Position numbers and translations under genes: made by a program
Notes under the pieces: generated by a model
What the model saw: the letters and a program-made list of their open reading frames with translations, nothing else
Database searches by the model: none
Told to the model about the DNA's origin: nothing
NCBI GenBank assembly: GCA_052032225.1
Contig: JBPEWY010000028.1
Location: 1 to 55,014 of the forward strand
Reading direction: 5' to 3'
Origin: JBPEWY01 sp052032225
Lineage (GTDB): Bacteria; Bacteroidota; Bacteroidia; Flavobacteriales; Flavobacteriaceae
DNA length: 55,014 bases
Part shown: positions 51,495-55,014 of the stretch, piece by piece
Layout: each line of letters opens with the position of its first letter
Numbering within the stretch: position 1 is the first letter of the stretch

Positions 51495-52639
51495 CTATTT
51501 AAAAGTTCTTTTAGTACTTGTACTACGTAATCTAACTCTTCTTTAGTATTATATTTAGAGAAAGAAAAACGTAGCGACGGGTATTGTAATTCTTCTTCAG
51601 TAAGGATTTCTCTTAAAACATGAGAGCCCATATTGCTTCCAGATTGGCAAGCACTTCCTTTAGAGCATGCAATCCCTTTTAAATCTAAGTTAAAGAGTAA
51701 TAATTGTGCCTTTTCTGCAGTAAATGGTAAACTTACATTAACTAAGGTGTAGGTACTACGGTTTAAATCTGCACACCCACCATTAAACTTAGCTTCCGGT
51801 ATTGCTTCTGTAAGTTTATTAATAAAGTACTGTTTTAAATTGGTTACATAGGCTTTTTCTTGGTCTAAATTTTTGTAAGCTTCTACAAAAGCTGTTTCTA
51901 AACCAACAATATTATGTGAGCTTTCTGTACCAGCTCTAAATCCTCTTTCTTGTCCACCCCCAAAAATAAGTGGTTTTAAACCGGAATCTTTTCTAATGTA
52001 TGCAAAACCAACACCTTTAGGCCCATGAAATTTATGGGCAGCAGCAGCCATAAAATCTACTTTTGTTTTTTGCACATCCCACTCAAAGTGCCCAATAGAT
52101 TGTACCGTATCTGAATGAAAATATGCATTGTTTTCTTTGCACAAATTGGCTACTGTATCTATATCAAGCATGTTACCAATTTCGTTATTAACATGCATTA
52201 AACTCACCAATTTTTTTGAAGGGTCTTGTGTTAATAATTGCTCTAAATGAGAAATCTTAACAAAACCTTTTTCGTCTAAATCTACATAGTGTACTGTAAC
52301 ATTATATTCTACCGCCAATTGCTCTACAGTATGTAACACTGCATGATGCTCTATTTTAGACGTAATAATGGTCTGTATTCCCAAATCTCTAACAGCACAC
52401 CGCAAAATCATGTTATCTGCTTCGGTTCCTCCAGAAGTAAATATTATTTCAGAAGGATGAGCATTTAACTGTTTTGCAATTGTTTTTCTGGCGCGCTCTA
52501 TCATACTTCTGCACGAACGGCCAAAACTATGTGTAGAAGAAGGATTTCCGTAATGTTCTTGTAATGCTTTTTGCATTGATGCTATTACCTCTTCTCTAAC
52601 CTGAGTGGTAGCTGCGCTATCTAAGTACACTTTTCTCAT
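51491..52639 (-). CDS. Cysteine desulfurase (IscS/NifS type)
   Basis: PLP enzyme that takes sulfur from cysteine for Fe-S clusters or tRNA thiolation. The 382-residue protein has TSGGTEADNMIL, AAAHKFHGPKGVG with PLP Lys 203, GGGQERGFRAGTES, and CSKGSACQSGS with the catalytic Cys at about 331. The short loop with CQSGS is of the IscS/NifS class. No iscU, sufB or thiI neighbour is seen. Confidence 0.9.
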   Translation of the reverse strand: MRKVYLDSAATTQVREEVIASMQKALQEHYGNPSSTHSFGRSCRSMIERARKTIAKQLNAHPSEIIFTSGGTEADNMILRCAVRDLGIQTIITSKIEHHAVLHTVEQLAVEYNVTVHYVDLDEKGFVKISHLEQLLTQDPSKKLVSLMHVNNEIGNMLDIDTVANLCKENNAYFHSDTVQSIGHFEWDVQKTKVDFMAAAAHKFHGPKGVGFAYIRKDSGLKPLIFGGGQERGFRAGTESSHNIVGLETAFVEAYKNLDQEKAYVTNLKQYFINKLTEAIPEAKFNGGCADLNRSTYTLVNVSLPFTAEKAQLLLFNLDLKGIACSKGSACQSGSNMGSHVLREILTEEELQYPSLRFSFSKYNTKEELDYVVQVLKELLNS

Positions 52640-52644
52640 AAGCG

Positions 52645-52652
52645 CAAAAATA
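52645..52652 (-). promoter_or_regulatory. -7 promoter element TATTTTTG before the desulfurase gene
   Basis: Minus-strand TATTTTTG followed by CGC matches TAnnTTTG but is only about five bases before the ATG, so the transcript would be leaderless or use a downstream start. Moderate to low confidence. Confidence 0.3.
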
Positions 52653-52731
52653 AAACTTTAAAAAATAATATTGTTATACTTCTTAATAAACCTGTATTCT
52701 ATTACATTTGCCATACAATGCAAGTATAGTT

Positions 52732-53250
52732 ATGAAACAAATTGTATTCTTTTTAGCACTTTTTTTGATTTTTTCTTGTGATGATGGCGACTTGCAAATA
52801 GAGACTATAGATTTCTCTAACGCTTCTGTAGAAACGTGTAGTGAAGTAACTACAGAAACGAAGGTGTTTTTTAAAATTAATACAGAAGAAGCACTTGTAC
52901 TTACCCTACAAAGCGGACTCATAGAAAACGAAGAAACACCTGAAAACGAACCTCGTACCGCAACAATAGGTTCTAGCACTACCTTAGTGTACAGAGTGTT
53001 TAACAACACTGTTACTAAAGATTATTTTTGTGACGATATCCCTCCGGTAAATCCTGTTGTGGTTGAAGAAGTGTCGGCTAAAGACGGTATTGTAAACGTT
53101 TCTACAGAAGCTGTAGCAGAAGGCACTACAACAAGTTACAATCATACCATAACATTAAGCAATCTAACTTTTATTAACAGTAAAGGTGAGCGAATTACAG
53201 ATTTAAACGAAATTGAGTTTGGTACGGTTACTACCCAAGTAGAAAACTAA
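52732..53250 (+). CDS. Small secreted lipoprotein of unknown function
   Basis: Unrecognised. The 172-residue product has a signal peptide with lipobox IFSC (Cys about 16) and acidic residues right after it (DDGD), which suggests surface export in Bacteroidota. The mature domain of about 150 residues is Thr/Glu/Val-rich and predicted beta-sheet. I chose the ATG at 52732, which gives a proper signal peptide; an in-frame upstream Met at 52708 does not. Its stop shares bases with the convergent Smr gene. Confidence 0.7.
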   Translation: MKQIVFFLALFLIFSCDDGDLQIETIDFSNASVETCSEVTTETKVFFKINTEEALVLTLQSGLIENEETPENEPRTATIGSSTTLVYRVFNNTVTKDYFCDDIPPVNPVVVEEVSAKDGIVNVSTEAVAEGTTTSYNHTITLSNLTFINSKGERITDLNEIEFGTVTTQVEN

Positions 53251-53786
53251 TTGTTCTGATAAATATAGACTTCTGTAGCACCAAAACCATAGGTTTTAAA
53301 GTCTGCATCATAAAAAGATACATTGTAGCGCCCCAGTAAATATTCTAGCTCCATTTTTAAAACCCCTTCTCCTACTCCGTGTATAAATACAACACGTTTA
53401 ATATTATTTTGTATGGCAAACTCTAATTTGCGTTTAGCTGTTTCTATTTGGTAGGTTAAAATATCATGGTTAGTCATTCCTTTTGTAGATTTTACCAGCT
53501 TCTCTATATGTAAATCTACTTGCATTGGGGGTTCTTTCTTTTCTTTTTTCTTTACAACTCTTCTTTTGGTGTTTTGTGTTTCGGACGAAATTTTATGCTT
53601 AACATCTGCCGTAGAAACTTTTTTAAGTAATTGGTTGTTTTCTATTTTAACCAGTTCATGAGCTTTAAAATCTAATTCAAACCCAAAATCTGTTTCTATG
53701 CTAATAACATTTCCTGTTATTTTAGTAACAATTCCGGTTAAATTATCATCAATAGTCTCTACTTTATCGCCTATTGCAAAACCCAT
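53247..53786 (-). CDS. Smr domain protein with N-terminal DUF2027-like domain
   Basis: The 179-residue protein has an N-terminal small beta domain (about 1-50, GFAIGDKVETIDDNLTGIV) resembling that of MutS2-associated DUF2027 proteins, a basic linker (about 60-85), and a C-terminal Smr domain (about 88-179) with FIHGVGEGVLKMELEYLL. Smr domains bind or cut nucleic acids. The exact role is unknown. It follows the 65-aa membrane gene after six bases. Confidence 0.82.
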   Translation of the reverse strand: MGFAIGDKVETIDDNLTGIVTKITGNVISIETDFGFELDFKAHELVKIENNQLLKKVSTADVKHKISSETQNTKRRVVKKKEKKEPPMQVDLHIEKLVKSTKGMTNHDILTYQIETAKRKLEFAIQNNIKRVVFIHGVGEGVLKMELEYLLGRYNVSFYDADFKTYGFGATEVYIYQNN

Positions 53787-53792
53787 TTTTAA

Positions 53793-53990
53793 TTAGTTTT
53801 CTTCTGTGTTGTTGTCGGTATCAGTTTTATTAGCTTGTGTAAACTTTGTTGTTTTGTATAACCCAAACATAATTAACACAAAACCAATAACAGTTGCAAA
53901 CACATATAAAAAACCTTCTTTGTTTAAAAAACTCCAAACCAAAATAACTCCTAAAACAATACTTAGTAAGTTTAAATAAATAGACCGCAT
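53793..53990 (-). CDS. Small two-helix membrane protein
   Basis: Unrecognised 65-residue protein with two hydrophobic helices (about 5-20 and 29-46) and a hydrophilic C-terminal tail rich in Thr, Asn and Asp. Its short spacing from the Smr gene and the -7 element TATTTTTG upstream (54010-54017) support it as a real gene, expressed with that gene. Confidence 0.6.
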   Translation of the reverse strand: MRSIYLNLLSIVLGVILVWSFLNKEGFLYVFATVIGFVLIMFGLYKTTKFTQANKTDTDNNTEEN

Positions 53991-54009
53991 TTTATAATAT
54001 TTAGTGTTA

Positions 54010-54017
54010 CAAAAATA
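54010..54017 (-). promoter_or_regulatory. -7 promoter element TATTTTTG before the 65-aa membrane gene
   Basis: Minus-strand TATTTTTG matches TAnnTTTG about 20 bases before the ATG at 53990. No clear -33 TTG. Confidence 0.4.
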
Positions 54018-54059
54018 GTTGTATTTTTATACGAACGAAATTGTACTACCAATACAACC

Positions 54060-54365
54060 ATGCATACCGCACTTTCTTTATTTATAAATGCAGATTCTTA
54101 CATGCTGCCTTGTTTAAATAAAAAACTTTTTGGAGTTGCTTGCCCTGGTTGTGGTATCCAAAGAGCTGTTGTGCTGTTATTTAAAGGTGAGTTTGGAGCA
54201 GCTTTTGCAATGTATCCGGCAATTTACACTTTGCTATTACTTTTTGGTTTTTTAGCATTTAACAAATTTTATACGGTAAAACACGCTAATAAAATTATAA
54301 TTACTCTTGCAGTAATTAACCTAACCATTATACTCACCAATTACATTTTAAAACTATATAACTAA
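54060..54365 (+). CDS. DUF2752 membrane protein
   Basis: Function unknown. The 101-residue protein has the family motif ACPGCGIQRAVVLLFKGEF (about residues 29-47) with two Cys, then two transmembrane helices (about 55-72 and 80-97). It starts a plus-strand run with two CCC-type genes, the first 4 bases downstream. This grouping is known to me from other flavobacteria but its role is not. Confidence 0.8.
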   Translation: MHTALSLFINADSYMLPCLNKKLFGVACPGCGIQRAVVLLFKGEFGAAFAMYPAIYTLLLLFGFLAFNKFYTVKHANKIIITLAVINLTIILTNYILKLYN

Positions 54366-54368
54366 AAC

Positions 54369-54695
54369 ATGGAACAACAAAAACTACCTAATGTAACCCT
54401 CTCTTTAGTATTGGGAATTATCTCTTTCATTGCTTGTTGCTGCTCTTCTGGTATTGGCGGTTTGCTTTTTTCTGGGATAGCCTATTTTTTTGTAAATAAA
54501 GACGAAAAATTATATGCACAAAATCCGGAGCTATACAGTAACTACAGTCAGTTAAAAACTGCAAAAATTATTGCCATCATCGGACTAATATTAGCTGCCA
54601 TTAATTTAATAATAGCTGTAGTTTACATAATCTCTTTAGGAGGTATAGATGCTTATATAGAAGAGTACCAAAGACAGCTAGAACAATTTCAATAA
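54369..54695 (+). CDS. CCC motif membrane protein (copy 1)
   Basis: The 108-residue protein has two transmembrane helices separated by a charged loop. The first helix carries ACCCSSGIGGL (Cys run at about residues 22-24), and the loop has KLYAQNPELYSNYSQLKTAK. The name CCC motif membrane protein is used for the family in databases; function is unknown. It lies four bases after DUF2752 and ten bases before a second related gene. Confidence 0.78.
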   Translation: MEQQKLPNVTLSLVLGIISFIACCCSSGIGGLLFSGIAYFFVNKDEKLYAQNPELYSNYSQLKTAKIIAIIGLILAAINLIIAVVYIISLGGIDAYIEEYQRQLEQFQ

Positions 54696-54704
54696 ACCAT
54701 TACT

Positions 54705-55004
54705 ATGCAAAAACTACCATATTCAGATTTAGTGTTAGCCATGGGTATTAGCTCTTTGGTTGGTACTCTTTTTTGCTGTGGCCCTTTTGGTATAATATTT
54801 AGTATTATTGGACTAATTTACGCTCAAAAAGCAAATACTATTTATAAAGATAACCCGAGTAAGTATATTGGCTACAATAACGTTAGTGTTGGTAAAGTAA
54901 TGTCTTGGATTGGCTTAGTATTAGGCTTACTAATGTTAGTGTTTTTTATTATTTACTTTGGAGTGATTATGGCATTTTTTATTGGCGAAAATTATAGTTA
55001 TTAA
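54705..55004 (+). CDS. CCC-type membrane protein (copy 2)
   Basis: The 99-residue paralogue of the preceding protein has two helices, FCCGPFGIIFSIIGL in the first, and a loop IYKDNPSKYIGYNNVSVGKV like that of copy 1. Only two Cys remain in place of three. It ends ten bases before the window edge, so more genes of this cluster may lie beyond. Confidence 0.75.
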   Translation: MQKLPYSDLVLAMGISSLVGTLFCCGPFGIIFSIIGLIYAQKANTIYKDNPSKYIGYNNVSVGKVMSWIGLVLGLLMLVFFIIYFGVIMAFFIGENYSY

Positions 55005-55014
55005 AAAAGCTGCC

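Noticed and set aside
1..55014. CRISPR array, prophage, transposon, integron, defence system or biosynthetic cluster
   Set aside because: No regularly spaced direct repeats, transposase, integrase, restriction, toxin-antitoxin or large synthase gene was found; gene content and base use look uniform.

Overview
This is about 55 kb of ordinary chromosome from a member of the phylum Bacteroidota, almost certainly family Flavobacteriaceae; the genus cannot be set from the sequence. The DNA is AT-rich. GldI, a DUF368 pair, CCC-motif membrane proteins, a DUF5683 gene after parB and a 6S-like RNA between zapA and rny all point to flavobacteria. Several genes are preceded by the Bacteroidota -7 promoter element TAnnTTTG, and Shine-Dalgarno sites are not evident. 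I see no rRNA, tRNA, CRISPR array, insertion sequence, prophage, integrase or other sign of a mobile or recently acquired island. Coding density is very high and no gene-free stretch exceeds about 220 bases.

Layout. 0-3.1 kb: methylmalonyl-CoA mutase and a mitochondrial-type 2,4-dienoyl-CoA reductase (acyl-CoA metabolism). 3.2-8.7 kb: parA, parB, DUF5683, dapB, lepB, a WbqC-like gene and DUF6122, packed as one run. 8.7-14.8 kb on the minus strand: TPR membrane protein, ribH, a 97-aa membrane protein, mutL, two rhomboid proteases and a membrane-anchored endonuclease/exonuclease/phosphatase protein. 15-16.8 kb: recF, a lipoprotein and dciA. 16.9-18.9 kb minus: a small lipoprotein, ndk and a PhoD-like phosphatase. 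19-21.7 kb: nrnA-like DHH enzyme, gldI and a cyclophilin-FKBP lipoprotein. 21.8-23.2 kb minus: pepD. 23.3-28.7 kb: a DUF3810 metalloprotease-like protein and two amidohydrolase-family proteins. 28.8-44.1 kb: rRNA/tRNA methyltransferase, M48 protease, rel, fur-family regulator, purA, an OstA-like protein, a class III aminotransferase, a TPR protein, two DUF368 lipid-carrier translocases, aroE and a DUF349 protein. 44.1-46.5 kb minus: a coiled-coil gene, zapA, 6S-like RNA and rny. 46.7-51.5 kb: M23 peptidase, TonB-dependent receptor and a CsgG-like secreted protein. 51.5-55 kb: cysteine desulfurase, a lipoprotein, a Smr protein, a 65-aa membrane protein, and a DUF2752/CCC/CCC membrane cluster at the right edge.

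Functionally the window is rich in housekeeping genes for chromosome segregation and replication (parAB, recF, dciA, mutL), envelope assembly and secretion (lepB, OstA-like, DUF368 pair, gldI, M23, receptor), and nucleotide, amino-acid and stringent-response metabolism. Tight coupling is common: TAATG or ATGA stop/start overlaps join at least six gene pairs, and convergent genes share their stop codons.

I did not find a clear undescribed system. The points most worth a second look are: a MutL whose C-terminal endonuclease motifs look lost; an amidohydrolase pair in which only one of three domains keeps the HxH metal motif; the tandem DUF368 genes; the 6S-like RNA; the cyclophilin-FKBP fusion beside gldI; and the cysteine-motif membrane cluster at the right edge.
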